From Halovibrio variabilis (GTDB lineage Bacteria > Pseudomonadota > Gammaproteobacteria > Pseudomonadales > Halomonadaceae): 64,000 bases of DNA. The translations under genes and the position numbers were made by a program. Under the pieces are notes generated by a model, which searched no databases, was not told the origin of the DNA, and saw nothing but the letters and a program-made list of their open reading frames with translations. Where the stretch lies: NCBI RefSeq assembly GCF_007991175.1, contig NZ_BJXV01000002.1:310001-374000 (forward strand), in the 5' to 3' direction. How positions within the stretch are numbered: position 1 is the first letter of the stretch; every line of letters begins with the position of its first letter. This document shows positions 55,705 through 64,000 of the stretch, one piece after another.

Positions 55705-55744
55705 GAACATAGGTTCTGAAAACATAGGTTCTGAAAACATAGGA
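55705..55744. repeat. 15-base tandem repeat in the glnS-ppiB intergenic region
   Basis: AACATAGGTTCTGAA occurs at 55705-55719 and exactly again at 55720-55734; a third copy, AACATAGG, begins at 55735 and then diverges. On the minus strand each unit holds TATGTT, so copy number could alter the glnS leader or promoter. There is no resemblance to known mobile repeats. Confidence 0.85.
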
Positions 55745-55845
55745 TACGCCTATGGGTCTTCGCGGTGCAGGGCAAAACAGCTATTATAACGTGACGCCGA
55801 TGCACAGCGCCAAGGCGAACGCCTTTATTGAACAGGAATTTATCC

Positions 55846-56346
55846 ATGATCGTATTACAGACGAACCACGGTGACATCACCGTCGCCCTTAACCACGAAA
55901 AAGCGCCGATTAGCGCGGCGAATTTTGAGCAGTATGTTCGCGACGGATTTTATGACAATACCTTGTTTCACCGTGTCATTGACGGCTTCATGGTCCAAGG
56001 CGGCGGCTTCGATAAAGACTTTAACCAAAAGCCGACCCGCGACCCCATCGACAACGAAGCCGACAACGGCTTGAAAAACACCATCGGCACGCTGGCCATG
56101 GCGCGCACCCAGGACCCCCACTCTGCTACGGCGCAATTCTTTATCAATGTGGGCGATAACAGCTTTCTTGACCACAGCGGCAAAAGCCTCCAAGGCTGGG
56201 GCTATGCGGTGTTTGGCGAAGTCGTTGACGGCATGGACGTCGTTAACGAGATTAAAAACGTCGCCACCACCCGCCGTGGCATGCATGCCGACGTACCCGC
56301 TGAAGACGTCGTCATCGAGCGCGCTTACGTCAAGGATGCGGAATAA
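55846..56346 (+). CDS. ppiB: Peptidyl-prolyl cis-trans isomerase B (cyclophilin)
   Basis: A 166-residue cytoplasmic cyclophilin. [20 protein letters not shown] is followed by the active-site phrases [16 protein letters not shown] and [16 protein letters not shown], with the catalytic Arg in FHRVI. No signal peptide, matching PpiB rather than PpiA. The ATG at 55846 is chosen because CAGGA lies upstream and it matches the usual cyclophilin start; an earlier in-frame ATG adds six codons. lpxH follows after 13 bases. Confidence 0.95.
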   Translation: MIVLQTNHGDITVALNHEKAPISAANFEQYVRDGFYDNTLFHRVIDGFMVQGGGFDKDFNQKPTRDPIDNEADNGLKNTIGTLAMARTQDPHSATAQFFINVGDNSFLDHSGKSLQGWGYAVFGEVVDGMDVVNEIKNVATTRRGMHADVPAEDVVIERAYVKDAE

Positions 56347-56359
56347 TCCCGGGAGCTTT

Positions 56360-57133
56360 ATGCGCACACTGCTTGTTGCCGACCTGCATCTAAGTGGCGA
56401 TACCCCTGAGCTTAATCAGGGGTTTTACCGCTACCTGGAGCACACCGCCGCTGGGGCCGACGCGCTGTACATTTTGGGCGATCTCTTCGATGCCTGGATT
56501 GGCGACGACCTACTTGATGTCAACACACACCCGCTTAGCGGCATTGCCCAAGAGGTCATTAAGCGTTTACGCACGCTTTCAAGCGACGGGACTGCCGTTT
56601 ACCTCATGCACGGTAACCGCGACTTCCTGCTCGGTGAACGCTTTGTGGCGGCCTGTCAGGCAATGCTGCTACCGGATATCGAGGAAGTCGAAATTCAGGG
56701 CGTCCCCACGGTGATCCTTCATGGTGATACGCTGTGCACCCAGGATGAAGCCTATATGGCGTTTCGTCAGCAGTCTCGCGACCCAGAGTGGCAGGCCCAA
56801 ATGCTTGCCTTACCGCTGGAACAGCGCGTGGCGTTAGCACAAAGCCTGCGCATGCAATCGGGCGAGGCCAACGCCAATAAAGCGGAAGCGATCATGGATG
56901 TCACCCAGCAGGAGGTCATCAAGGTGATGGCGCAGTACGGGGTTACCACCATGATTCACGGCCACACCCACCGCCCCAAGGTGCACGACCTGACGGTTGA
57001 AGAAGTCCCCGCCAAACGCTATGTGCTAGGCGACTGGGATGCCCAGCATGGCTGGGATATCGTCGTTGAGCGCGCCGACCATACGGCGCCACGGCTGCGT
57101 CAGTTTTCTTTAACCGAATTACCTGACGCCTGA
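56360..57133 (+). CDS. lpxH: UDP-2,3-diacylglucosamine diphosphatase LpxH
   Basis: A lipid A biosynthesis enzyme of 257 residues that hydrolyses UDP-2,3-diacylglucosamine to lipid X. The calcineurin-like motifs are VADLHLSGDTP, ILGDLFDAWIGDD, MHGNRDFLLGE, ILHGDTLCT and IHGHTHRPKVH. Length is a little longer than in E. coli. The ATG at 56360 follows GGGAG by seven bases. ppiB precedes it, as in E. coli, and a bidirectional terminator follows. Confidence 0.95.
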   Translation: MRTLLVADLHLSGDTPELNQGFYRYLEHTAAGADALYILGDLFDAWIGDDLLDVNTHPLSGIAQEVIKRLRTLSSDGTAVYLMHGNRDFLLGERFVAACQAMLLPDIEEVEIQGVPTVILHGDTLCTQDEAYMAFRQQSRDPEWQAQMLALPLEQRVALAQSLRMQSGEANANKAEAIMDVTQQEVIKVMAQYGVTTMIHGHTHRPKVHDLTVEEVPAKRYVLGDWDAQHGWDIVVERADHTAPRLRQFSLTELPDA

Positions 57134-57150
57134 TTGCTGTTGGCGGGTAT

Positions 57151-57180
57151 AAAAAAGCCGATCGTGAGATCGGCTTTTTT
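57151..57180. terminator. Bidirectional rho-independent terminator between lpxH and ppiD
   Basis: AAAAAAGCCGATC and GATCGGCTTTTTT form a 13-pair stem with the loop GTGA. T-runs flank it on both strands. It serves the convergent lpxH and ppiD transcripts. Confidence 0.92.
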
Positions 57181-57198
57181 TGGCCTGCTTAAACGCTT

Positions 57199-59019
57199 CT
57201 AACGCTCTATGTCTGCATCGCTGCGCAGGTCATCAATCAATCCCTGCATCACCGATTGAGCACGTAACTGCTCGGCCATTTGCGAGACAAATGTCTCCAT
57301 CTGCTCATTAACCTCACCGTCGGTAACGCTATCTAAAGCCACCAGAGCAACGCCTTGGGGCAATTCAACGGCGCGGTAGACACTCTCACCCTCTTCAGGG
57401 CGCGTCATGCGGAAGGCTTCTTGAACAATCAGTTGAGGCACAGTGGTATCTGATTGCCGACTCACCGCATTGGCTTCGAGCCAATCGATATCGACGTCGT
57501 CATTATCTTGAAGCTGGGCAATACGTGCTTGTGCTTCCTCCTGCAGCGCTTGTTGCTGCTGCTCAGCGGCCACAGACATTTCAACTTCATCGCGCACTTC
57601 ATCCAGCGGTAACAGCGTCGCGTCGCGCTGCTCAGCGACACGCAGCACTAGCCGGCGGTCTTGGTCTAGCTCAATTACATCGCTGTTGTAACCCTCTTCA
57701 AGCACATCGTCGCTAAACGCTGCCGACATTACGCCGGGCTCTGATAAAACGCCCTCGACTTCGTCGTTGCGAGCAAGCCAGCGACTCTCATTGAGGGTCA
57801 AGCCAATCTCATCGGCAACGCTTTGTAGATCGTCGGCGGCAAAACTTTCATCGATGAGCTGCTGAACCTGCTGATTAAACTCATCGTCAACCTCGCGAAG
57901 TGCCACCTCACGCGCCAACTCATCGCGCTGCTCCGCAAAAGAGGGGCCCTGTATATCCGTTACCTGAATAATATGAAACGCGTTTTCCAACGCAACCGGC
58001 TGGGAAATCTCGCCCTCTTCGAGACCAAAGGCGGCTTCATCAAAGGTATCGCCAAAAAAGCCGCGGCTGATCACGCCAAGGTCGCCGCCCTCTTCAGCGC
58101 TGGCGGTATCGTCAGAGTAGCGTGCAGCCGTCTCTTCAAACGTTTCGCCATCATCCAAGGCTTCACGGGCGGTTTCTGCTAAGGCCTTGGCCTCTTCACG
58201 GGAGCGCTCATCACCAAAGGTGATCATGATGTGCGAAACGCGCCGATCAGCGCCACGATTTTGCTCGCGCCATGCGTCACGCAATGCTTCTTCATCGACA
58301 TCACGCCCTTCCGCCATGGCTTGACGATTGATCACAACATATTCAAGGCGTACCTGCTCGGGACGCTCATAACGCTCATGATTCGCTTCATAGTAGGCCT
58401 GCACATCGTCTTCGCCGACATTGATCTCAGTATCAAGATCGTCACCATTGAGAATGACGTAGCGGAAGCTACGCTGCTGACGCTGCAGTTCGGCTAAACG
58501 CGCTTGTTCACTTGGAAGACTAAAATCACTGCCGGCTAACCCTTGCTGCAAATGCTGACGCTGGATATCAACGCGCAACTCTTGCCGAAAGGAGAGCGGC
58601 GTATAGCCAGCGCCCGCTAAACGGTTGCGAAACACCTCCGCCGAGAAGCGCCCATCCTGATCCTGAAACTCCGGCAGGCTAACAATTAACTGGTCCAGCT
58701 GCTCCTCAGACACGGCAAAGCCGCCCTCTTCAGCGTACTGCGATAGCAATTGCTGGGTAATGAGCTGATCAAGCACATCGCTGCGCAAGGCTCGCTCTTG
58801 CTCTGGCGGCACCTGCCCTGAACGTAGCGCGCGCTGAACCTCAAGCTCTACCTGCTGACGCATAATGGGCTGACCATTAACGCTTGCCACTTCGTCAGGA
58901 TCATCACCTAAAAGACCAAACAGGGACTCAATCCCGAAAAGCGCCATGGCCGCGACCATGACACCGATAATAATTTTGGCACCCCAGCTCCTGGAGCCAT
59001 CTCGAATACTTTGCAGCAT
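57199..59019 (-). CDS. ppiD: Periplasmic folding chaperone PpiD (SurA_N / rotamase)
   Basis: A 606-residue inner-membrane-anchored chaperone and prolyl isomerase. A single N-terminal anchor (IIIGVMVAAMALFGIESLFG) is followed by a SurA-like N domain (ASVNGQPIMRQQVELEVQRA) and a parvulin domain at about residues 265-360 (RRVSHIMITF, AARYSDDTASAEEGGDLGVI). It helps outer-membrane proteins leave the Sec translocon. The periplasmic part is unusually rich in Asp and Glu, as in halophiles. It is downstream of hupB, as in E. coli. Confidence 0.95.
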   Translation of the reverse strand: MLQSIRDGSRSWGAKIIIGVMVAAMALFGIESLFGLLGDDPDEVASVNGQPIMRQQVELEVQRALRSGQVPPEQERALRSDVLDQLITQQLLSQYAEEGGFAVSEEQLDQLIVSLPEFQDQDGRFSAEVFRNRLAGAGYTPLSFRQELRVDIQRQHLQQGLAGSDFSLPSEQARLAELQRQQRSFRYVILNGDDLDTEINVGEDDVQAYYEANHERYERPEQVRLEYVVINRQAMAEGRDVDEEALRDAWREQNRGADRRVSHIMITFGDERSREEAKALAETAREALDDGETFEETAARYSDDTASAEEGGDLGVISRGFFGDTFDEAAFGLEEGEISQPVALENAFHIIQVTDIQGPSFAEQRDELAREVALREVDDEFNQQVQQLIDESFAADDLQSVADEIGLTLNESRWLARNDEVEGVLSEPGVMSAAFSDDVLEEGYNSDVIELDQDRRLVLRVAEQRDATLLPLDEVRDEVEMSVAAEQQQQALQEEAQARIAQLQDNDDVDIDWLEANAVSRQSDTTVPQLIVQEAFRMTRPEEGESVYRAVELPQGVALVALDSVTDGEVNEQMETFVSQMAEQLRAQSVMQGLIDDLRSDADIER

Positions 59020-59137
59020 GCTAGCCTCAGATAGTCACAGCCAAACAAATCGGCCACTAATAAAAAGTGGGCCAGAAAATAACATGGGCGCATCGCCAAT
59101 GCGATGCGCCCATTAGATTACAGCAAATGCGGACAAA

Positions 59138-59410
59138 TTAGTTAACGGCGTCTTTCAGTGCCTTGCCTGCTTTGAAACTGGGTACTTTTGCTGCACTGAT
59201 CTCAATCGGTTGGCCCGTTTGTGGGTTGCGACCGGTGCGAGCAGCGCGCTCTTTAATCGCGAAGGTACCAAAGCCCACCAGTGATACGCTCTCACCCTTT
59301 TTCAGACTGTCGGTGACAGACTCTACCATGGCATCCAATGCGCGGGTTGCCGCAGCTTTGGGAATATCTGCAGACGCGGCAATGGCTTCAATCAGCTCGG
59401 ACTTATTCAC
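59138..59410 (-). CDS. hupB: DNA-binding protein HU-beta
   Basis: A 90-residue nucleoid protein that bends and wraps DNA. The family pattern is complete: [40 protein letters not shown] and [21 protein letters not shown] strong promoter (59492-59521) lies upstream. It stands between lon and ppiD, the usual gammaproteobacterial order. Confidence 0.97.
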   Translation of the reverse strand: MNKSELIEAIAASADIPKAAATRALDAMVESVTDSLKKGESVSLVGFGTFAIKERAARTGRNPQTGQPIEISAAKVPSFKAGKALKDAVN

Positions 59411-59491
59411 TCTTCACCCCTTGACTGTTTCATAAAATGGTTCTGAACGGCATGGTCACCGATGGTTACGACGGTCAAAACTTAGCTGCGT

Positions 59492-59521
59492 TTTATAGCA
59501 ATGCCTTGAAACATCTGTCAA
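59492..59521 (-). promoter_or_regulatory. Sigma-70 promoter of hupB
   Basis: On the minus strand TTGACA (59521-59516) and TATAAA (59497-59492) are 18 bases apart. The transcript would begin near 59485, giving a 5-prime leader of about 75 bases before the hupB ATG. Confidence 0.8.
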
Positions 59522-59534
59522 GCAACCATGCCGC

Positions 59535-59561
59535 AAGAAACCCGCCACACAAAGCAGCGGG
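59535..59561 (-). terminator. Possible terminator after lon
   Basis: On the minus strand CCCGC and GCGGG (59561-59557 with 59545-59541) enclose an 11-base loop and are followed by TTTCTT. It lies 45 bases after the lon stop and just before the hupB promoter. The stem is short and the T-run interrupted, so the call is tentative. Confidence 0.4.
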
Positions 59562-59605
59562 CACAATATTAAGTAAAATTAAAGACCAATGCGGACTTTA
59601 AAAGC

Positions 59606-62017
59606 TTAATGGGTACTGGCAACAACGCTATTGCTAAACGATGCTTCGGTGCTTTTTAGCGGCGCACCTTCTGCGCTGTTATCGGCGAGTGCGACGGCTA
59701 ACACATCATCTATCCAACGTACCGGACGAATATCTAATGCATCTTTGATATTGTCGGGTACTTCCTTGAGATCACGGCGGTTTTCTTCAGGAATTAGCAC
59801 TGTCTTTATACCACCGCGGCGGGCTGCCAGCAATTTCTCCTTCAACCCACCAATCGGCAATACCTCGCCACGCAGATTGACTTCACCGGTCATAGCGACA
59901 TCGCAGCGTACCGCCCGCTGGGTATAGGCAGACACAATCGCCGTCACCATGGCAATACCCGCGCTGGGGCCATCCTTCGGCGTTGCCCCTTCAGGCACGT
60001 GAATATGTAGATCCTCTTTTTCGAAACGCTCGGGGTCAATGCCATACGCTTCTGCTCTGGCACGTACAACCGTTTGCGCAGCACTAACCGACTCTTTCAT
60101 CACATCGCCCAGTGAACCGGTCTTGTTGATGCGCCCTTTACCCGGCGTCACCACCGACTCAATGTTGAGCAATTCACCACCGACCGAGGTCCAGGCCAGC
60201 CCCGTCACCCGGCCAATCTGGTCATCCTGCTCGGCTAAGCCGTAGCTGTAGCGGCGTACGCCCGCGTAGTGCTCAATTTGCTCGGCGGTCAAGCTCTGAC
60301 CTTCTTGGCTGGCCGGTGAATCGCGCTCTTTCTCGATCCGCTCACGCAGCACCTTACGCGACACCTTGGCAATTTGCCGTTCTAACTCACGCACACCCGC
60401 TTCTCGGGTGTAGTAGCGAATAAGCTCTAACAATGCGCTGTCTTCCAGCGTTAGCTCATCGCCTTTTAAACCGTTAGCGGCTAATTGCTTGGGCAATAAG
60501 TAGCGTTTAGCGATCGCCAACTTCTCATCTTCGGTGTAACCCGGCAGACGAATAATCTCCATGCGGTCAAGTAGCGCACTGGGAATATTCATCGAGTTAG
60601 CGGTACAGATGAACAGCGTCTCGGAGAGATCGTAGTCGAGCTCCAGATAGTGATCGCTAAAGCTGTTGTTCTGTTCTGGGTCAAGCACTTCGAGCAGTGC
60701 AGAGGCAGGATCACCGCGATGGTCCATGCCTAGCTTGTCGACTTCGTCTAACAGGAACAGCGGGTTTTTAACCCCGGCACGGCTCATACGCTGCATTAAT
60801 TTACCCGGCAACGAGCCGATATAGGTGCGCCGATGACCACGAATTTCCGACTCATCACGCACGCCGCCTAACGCTAGGCGGACATACTTACGGTTGGTGG
60901 CACGGGCGATGGACTGGCCAAGCGAGGTCTTGCCCACCCCAGGCGGGCCAACGAGGCACAGCACTGGGCCTTTCATCTTACGCACACGTTTCTGCACGGC
61001 AAGATATTCCAGGATACGCGCTTTGACTTCTTCTAGACCGTAGTGGTCTTCATCCAGTACCTGCTGCGCCTTGACGAGATCGTGCTTAACACGGGTGCGT
61101 TTTTTCCACGGCACCGCGATTAACCAATCCAGATAAGAGCGCACCACGGTGGCCTCAGCTGAATTAGAAGCCATCATCTTAAGCTTATTAAGCTCTTGGG
61201 TGGCTTTGTCAGCGGCCTCTTTTGGCATGCCCGATTCTTTGATCGACTGCTCGTACTTGTCGGTCTCATTGGGCACATTATCCAGCTCACCCATTTCTTT
61301 CTGGATAGCTTTCATCTGCTCGTTGAGATAGTACTCGCGCTGGGTTTTCTCCATCTGCTCTTTAACCCGCGAGCGGATGCGCTTTTCGACTTGAAGCAGA
61401 TCGATTTCAGACTCAATCAGCGCCATCAGGTGCTCGATACGATCACGCACCCGGTCCATCTCTAGCAATTCCTGCTTATCGCCAATTTTCAGCGATAAAT
61501 GGGCACAAATGGTATCGACCAAGCGGCTAGGATCTTCAATGCCCGACAGCGAATTAAGTACTTCGTTAGGGACTTTTTTAGACAGTTTGACGTACTGCTC
61601 AAACTGATTAAGCAGTACGCGAACCAGCGCTTCTTGCTCACGGCTGGTCAGCGGCTCACTTTCTCGCGGTGTTAGATGCGCCTGGGTATAGCCGGCGGTA
61701 TTTTCCTCAACCTTCAGGACATCCGCGCGAAAATTACCTTCAATAAGGACTTTGACCGTACCATCAGGCAGCTTAAGCAACTGCATAATGTCAGCCACGG
61801 TACCCATTGAATAAAGGTCGGCGTTATCTGGCTCATCTTGAGACGCTTCTCGCTGAGCTACCAGTAACACACGCTTATCAGTCTCCATCGCCGCTTCGAG
61901 CGCCTGGATAGACTTTTCACGACCTACAAACAAAGGGATGACCATTTGCGGATAGACAACCACATCACGCAAAGGCAAAAGGGGTAGACATTGTGTCTGT
62001 TCGGCGTTCTGCTGCAT
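59606..62017 (-). CDS. lon: ATP-dependent protease Lon
   Basis: An 803-residue AAA+ serine protease of cytoplasmic quality control. Domains in order: N-terminal substrate domain (LPLLPLRDVVVYPQMVIPLF), AAA+ with Walker A GPPGVGKTSLGQSIARATNR, Walker B LFLLDEVDKLG, then the protease domain with catalytic Ser in KDGPSAGIAMVTA and Lys in GGLKEKLLAARRGG. The ATG at 62017 gives MQQNAEQTQ; an upstream frame extension of 39 codons has no ribosome site and covers the leader. The leader has an AGTACT array and a GAGGAA ribosome site. Confidence 0.97.
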   Translation of the reverse strand: MQQNAEQTQCLPLLPLRDVVVYPQMVIPLFVGREKSIQALEAAMETDKRVLLVAQREASQDEPDNADLYSMGTVADIMQLLKLPDGTVKVLIEGNFRADVLKVEENTAGYTQAHLTPRESEPLTSREQEALVRVLLNQFEQYVKLSKKVPNEVLNSLSGIEDPSRLVDTICAHLSLKIGDKQELLEMDRVRDRIEHLMALIESEIDLLQVEKRIRSRVKEQMEKTQREYYLNEQMKAIQKEMGELDNVPNETDKYEQSIKESGMPKEAADKATQELNKLKMMASNSAEATVVRSYLDWLIAVPWKKRTRVKHDLVKAQQVLDEDHYGLEEVKARILEYLAVQKRVRKMKGPVLCLVGPPGVGKTSLGQSIARATNRKYVRLALGGVRDESEIRGHRRTYIGSLPGKLMQRMSRAGVKNPLFLLDEVDKLGMDHRGDPASALLEVLDPEQNNSFSDHYLELDYDLSETLFICTANSMNIPSALLDRMEIIRLPGYTEDEKLAIAKRYLLPKQLAANGLKGDELTLEDSALLELIRYYTREAGVRELERQIAKVSRKVLRERIEKERDSPASQEGQSLTAEQIEHYAGVRRYSYGLAEQDDQIGRVTGLAWTSVGGELLNIESVVTPGKGRINKTGSLGDVMKESVSAAQTVVRARAEAYGIDPERFEKEDLHIHVPEGATPKDGPSAGIAMVTAIVSAYTQRAVRCDVAMTGEVNLRGEVLPIGGLKEKLLAARRGGIKTVLIPEENRRDLKEVPDNIKDALDIRPVRWIDDVLAVALADNSAEGAPLKSTEASFSNSVVASTH

Positions 62018-62043
62018 CGCAGACGTTCCTCGACAATCGGATG

Positions 62044-62073
62044 AGTACTTGATGGAGTACTTGGAAAAGTACT
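62044..62073. repeat. Triple AGTACT array in the lon leader
   Basis: The palindrome AGTACT occurs at 62044-62049, 62056-62061 and 62068-62073, exactly 12 bases apart. The flanking bases of the first two copies (AGTACTTGATGG, AGTACTTGGAAA) also agree for the first eight. It is 27-57 bases upstream of the lon start codon. It could be a set of operator half-sites or, as RNA, alternative short stems that affect translation. It does not look like the sigma-32 consensus. Confidence 0.6.
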
Positions 62074-62208
62074 GCGCAGCCGTCAATACGCTAGATAGAC
62101 AAACGTTAGCATTGAGTAGACTGCGGAGTAACACTTCACGTGCTGTACGTCGCCACTGGCTTCACATCAGCGTCCTGCAGTACGCTTTACAACAACACGC
62201 TGCAATAA

Positions 62209-62234
62209 CAAGGGGCCGCCTAGGCGACCCCTTG
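62209..62234 (-). terminator. Strong hairpin between clpX and lon
   Basis: On the minus strand CAAGGGG and CCCCTTG pair, with CGCC/GGCG stacked inside. TTATTG follows, so it is a weak intrinsic terminator or attenuator. It lies 50 bases after the clpX stop. It would reduce read-through from clpPX into lon. Confidence 0.55.
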
Positions 62235-62283
62235 ATTTAGCGCAAGCGGTTGAAGCTGGGCCGCGGGACGCCTCGATTAGCCA

Positions 62284-63564
62284 CTAGCCATCAGTGCCGT
62301 CGACACGAGCTTCTTCCTGCTGGGAGTAGATCAGTATGGGCTCGCTCTCACCGGCAATGACGGAGGCATCAATGACGACCTTGGTAACGCCTTCAAGCGA
62401 TGGAATCTCGTACATGGTATCCAGCAGCACTGACTCTAGAATAGAGCGCAGCCCGCGAGCCCCTGTTTTACGTTCCATGGCTTTCTCAGCCACCGCACGC
62501 AGCGCTTCCTCTCTGAACTCAAGCGTCACATCTTCCATTTCAAACAGTTTAACGTACTGCTTGATCAGTGAGTTTTTGGGTTCGGTGAGAATCTGCACCA
62601 ACGCGTCTTCGGTGAGCTCCATCAGCGTCGCAATGATCGGCAAACGACCTACAAATTCAGGAATTAAGCCAAATTTGACCAAGTCGTCGGGCTCAACATC
62701 GGCTAGCAGTTCGCCTACGCCACGCGAAGACTCTTTGCTTTTCACTGCCGCATTGAAACCGATGCCGCCTTTTTCAGCACGATCTCGAATAACTTTATCA
62801 AGACCGGCAAAGGCACCGCCGACGATAAACAGGATATTAGCCGTATTAACCTGAACAAATTCCTGCTGCGGATGTTTGCGACCGCCTTGCGGCGGCACCG
62901 AAGCCGTGGTGCCTTCGATTAACTTCAGCAACGCTTGCTGCACGCCCTCACCCGACACATCACGAGTGATGGATGGATTATCAGATTTACGTGAAATCTT
63001 ATCGATTTCATCAATATAAACAATCCCGCGCTCGGCTTTTTCGACGTCGTAATCGCACTTTTGCAACAGCTTTTGGATGATGTTTTCAACATCTTCACCG
63101 ACATAGCCGGCTTCCGTCAGCGTGGTTGCATCAGCAATGGTAAAAGGTACATTCAACAGCCGTGCCATGGTCTCTGCCAATAGTGTTTTACCACTACCGG
63201 TAGGACCAATCAGCAGAATATTGGATTTACCTAGCTCAACATCGCCGTCGCGTACATCCGTTTTCAGACGCTTGTAGTGGTTATACACCGCTACAGAAAG
63301 CACCATTTTAGCGCGATCTTGTCCAATGACGTAGTCGTCTAACGTATAACGTATTTCGCGAGGCGTAGGTAAACGCTCCTCATCGCTCTCGGCATCGGCT
63401 TCGAGAACTTCCTCGCGAATGATGTCATTGCATAAGTCGACACACTCATCGCAGATATAAACGGACGGGCCCGCAATCAGCTTACGTACTTCGTTTTGGT
63501 TTTTACCACAAAACGAGCAGTAAAGCAGTTTGCCACCTTCGTCCTTGCCTTTGCCGTCGGCCAT
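62284..63564 (-). CDS. clpX: ClpX, ATPase subunit of the ClpXP protease
   Basis: A 426-residue AAA+ unfoldase. The N-terminal zinc-binding domain ([10 protein letters not shown] then ICDECVDLC) and Walker [16 protein letters not shown], Walker [12 protein letters not shown], the pore loop VGEDV ([10 protein letters not shown]) and [18 protein letters not shown] are all present. It recognises tagged substrates such as ssrA-tagged proteins and feeds them to ClpP. It lies 74 bases after clpP and has normal length. Confidence 0.98.
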   Translation of the reverse strand: MADGKGKDEGGKLLYCSFCGKNQNEVRKLIAGPSVYICDECVDLCNDIIREEVLEADAESDEERLPTPREIRYTLDDYVIGQDRAKMVLSVAVYNHYKRLKTDVRDGDVELGKSNILLIGPTGSGKTLLAETMARLLNVPFTIADATTLTEAGYVGEDVENIIQKLLQKCDYDVEKAERGIVYIDEIDKISRKSDNPSITRDVSGEGVQQALLKLIEGTTASVPPQGGRKHPQQEFVQVNTANILFIVGGAFAGLDKVIRDRAEKGGIGFNAAVKSKESSRGVGELLADVEPDDLVKFGLIPEFVGRLPIIATLMELTEDALVQILTEPKNSLIKQYVKLFEMEDVTLEFREEALRAVAEKAMERKTGARGLRSILESVLLDTMYEIPSLEGVTKVVIDASVIAGESEPILIYSQQEEARVDGTDG

Positions 63565-63638
63565 TCGTATACCTCTATCACTGCGGCGGCTTACGCCGCC
63601 GGAAAAGCTCGTTAGAAAAGCAGAATCCTATTACGCTA

Positions 63639-64000
63639 TCAGGATGTAGGCCGCTTATCCAGCACTGCATCAATCAAGCCGTACTCTTTGGCCTGATTGG
63701 CGCTCATGAAATTATCCCGATCGGTATCACGCGAGACATCGTCAATGTCTTGGCCCGTGTGATGGGCAAGAATCTGATTCAGCTTCTCACGAATACCCAG
63801 AATTTCACGGGTATGGATTTCAATATCCGATGCCTGACCCTGATAACCGCCTAGGGGCTGGTGGATCATGACCCGGGAATTGGGCAAACAGTAACGCTTG
63901 TTCTCAGCGCCTGCGGTCAAGAGCAACGCGCCCATACTGGCCGCTTGGCCAATACACACGGTAGACACATCAGGTTTAATAAACTGCATGGTATCGTAAA
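63639..64000 (-). CDS. clpP: ClpP protease subunit, 5' part beyond the window
   Basis: The proteolytic subunit of ClpXP. The visible C-terminal 120 residues include the catalytic Ser in [15 protein letters not shown] and the His in [16 protein letters not shown], and the C-terminal phrases [17 protein letters not shown] and [20 protein letters not shown]. The gene is on the minus strand, so its beginning (about 80 residues) lies past base 64000. Order clpP-clpX-lon-hupB-ppiD is conserved in gammaproteobacteria. Confidence 0.96.
   Translation of the reverse strand, partial: YDTMQFIKPDVSTVCIGQAASMGALLLTAGAENKRYCLPNSRVMIHQPLGGYQGQASDIEIHTREILGIREKLNQILAHHTGQDIDDVSRDTDRDNFMSANQAKEYGLIDAVLDKRPTS

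Noticed and set aside
62018-62134. N-terminal extension of Lon by 39 codons from 62134
   Set aside because: The extension has no ribosome site, contains the AGTACT array in its coding, and does not resemble Lon; ATG 62017 gives the normal start.
1-64000. CRISPR arrays, insertion sequences, rRNA genes, integrases
   Set aside because: No regularly spaced repeats, transposase or integrase motifs, or rRNA sequence were recognised on either strand.

Overview
The window looks like chromosome of a halophilic or halotolerant gammaproteobacterium, most probably Halomonas or a close relative in the Halomonadaceae. This is inferred from protein resemblance and gene order, not from a database search. 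Supporting signs are the gammaproteobacterial blocks gloB / yafS-rnhA-dnaQ, ppiB-lpxH beside cysS, and clpP-clpX-lon-hupB-ppiD, a complete yehZYXW-type osmoprotectant importer, and several very acidic proteins such as PpiD.

Layout. Positions 1-11950 are an accessory defence region: a remnant resembling a type I restriction R-subunit tail at the left edge, then a complete type I restriction-modification system on the minus strand (hsdM, hsdS, ..., hsdR). The genes between hsdS and hsdR are a small acidic-tailed protein, a GIY-YIG/DUF4357 protein, a probable PD-(D/E)XK protein, an oppositely oriented PD-(D/E)XK-like protein, a protein resembling a dead RelA-type HD domain, and a PDDEXK_4-like nuclease. 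The region ends at a tRNA-Ser gene with its own promoter and terminator. From 12 kb the genome is ordinary core: a K+/H+ antiporter, an orphan ThiY-like binding protein, a DnaQ/Cho nuclease fusion, an esterase, the queuosine-precursor transporter yhhQ with a candidate preQ1-I riboswitch, prpE, a HlyU-like regulator and sohB.

From 22 to 33 kb lie the overlapping yafS-rnhA-dnaQ-nudC operon, gloB, mltD and the yejABEF peptide importer. From 33 to 43 kb are rsuA-yafV, rarD, a chemoreceptor, a SulP transporter and an MCE/Mla-type lipid transport operon. From 43 to 48 kb a branched-chain 2-oxoacid dehydrogenase operon (E1alpha-E1beta-E2) is followed 11 bases later by a Hanks-type protein kinase. 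From 48 to 64 kb come yehZYXW, glnS-cysS, ppiB-lpxH, and the protein quality-control block ppiD, hupB, lon, clpX and a partial clpP.

The observations most worth following are the mixed gene cargo inside the restriction operon and two strong palindromes there, the preQ1-I-like leader of yhhQ, the kinase attached to a 2-oxoacid dehydrogenase whose E1alpha keeps a serine loop like the one phosphorylated in animals, and a 12-base-periodic AGTACT array in the lon leader.
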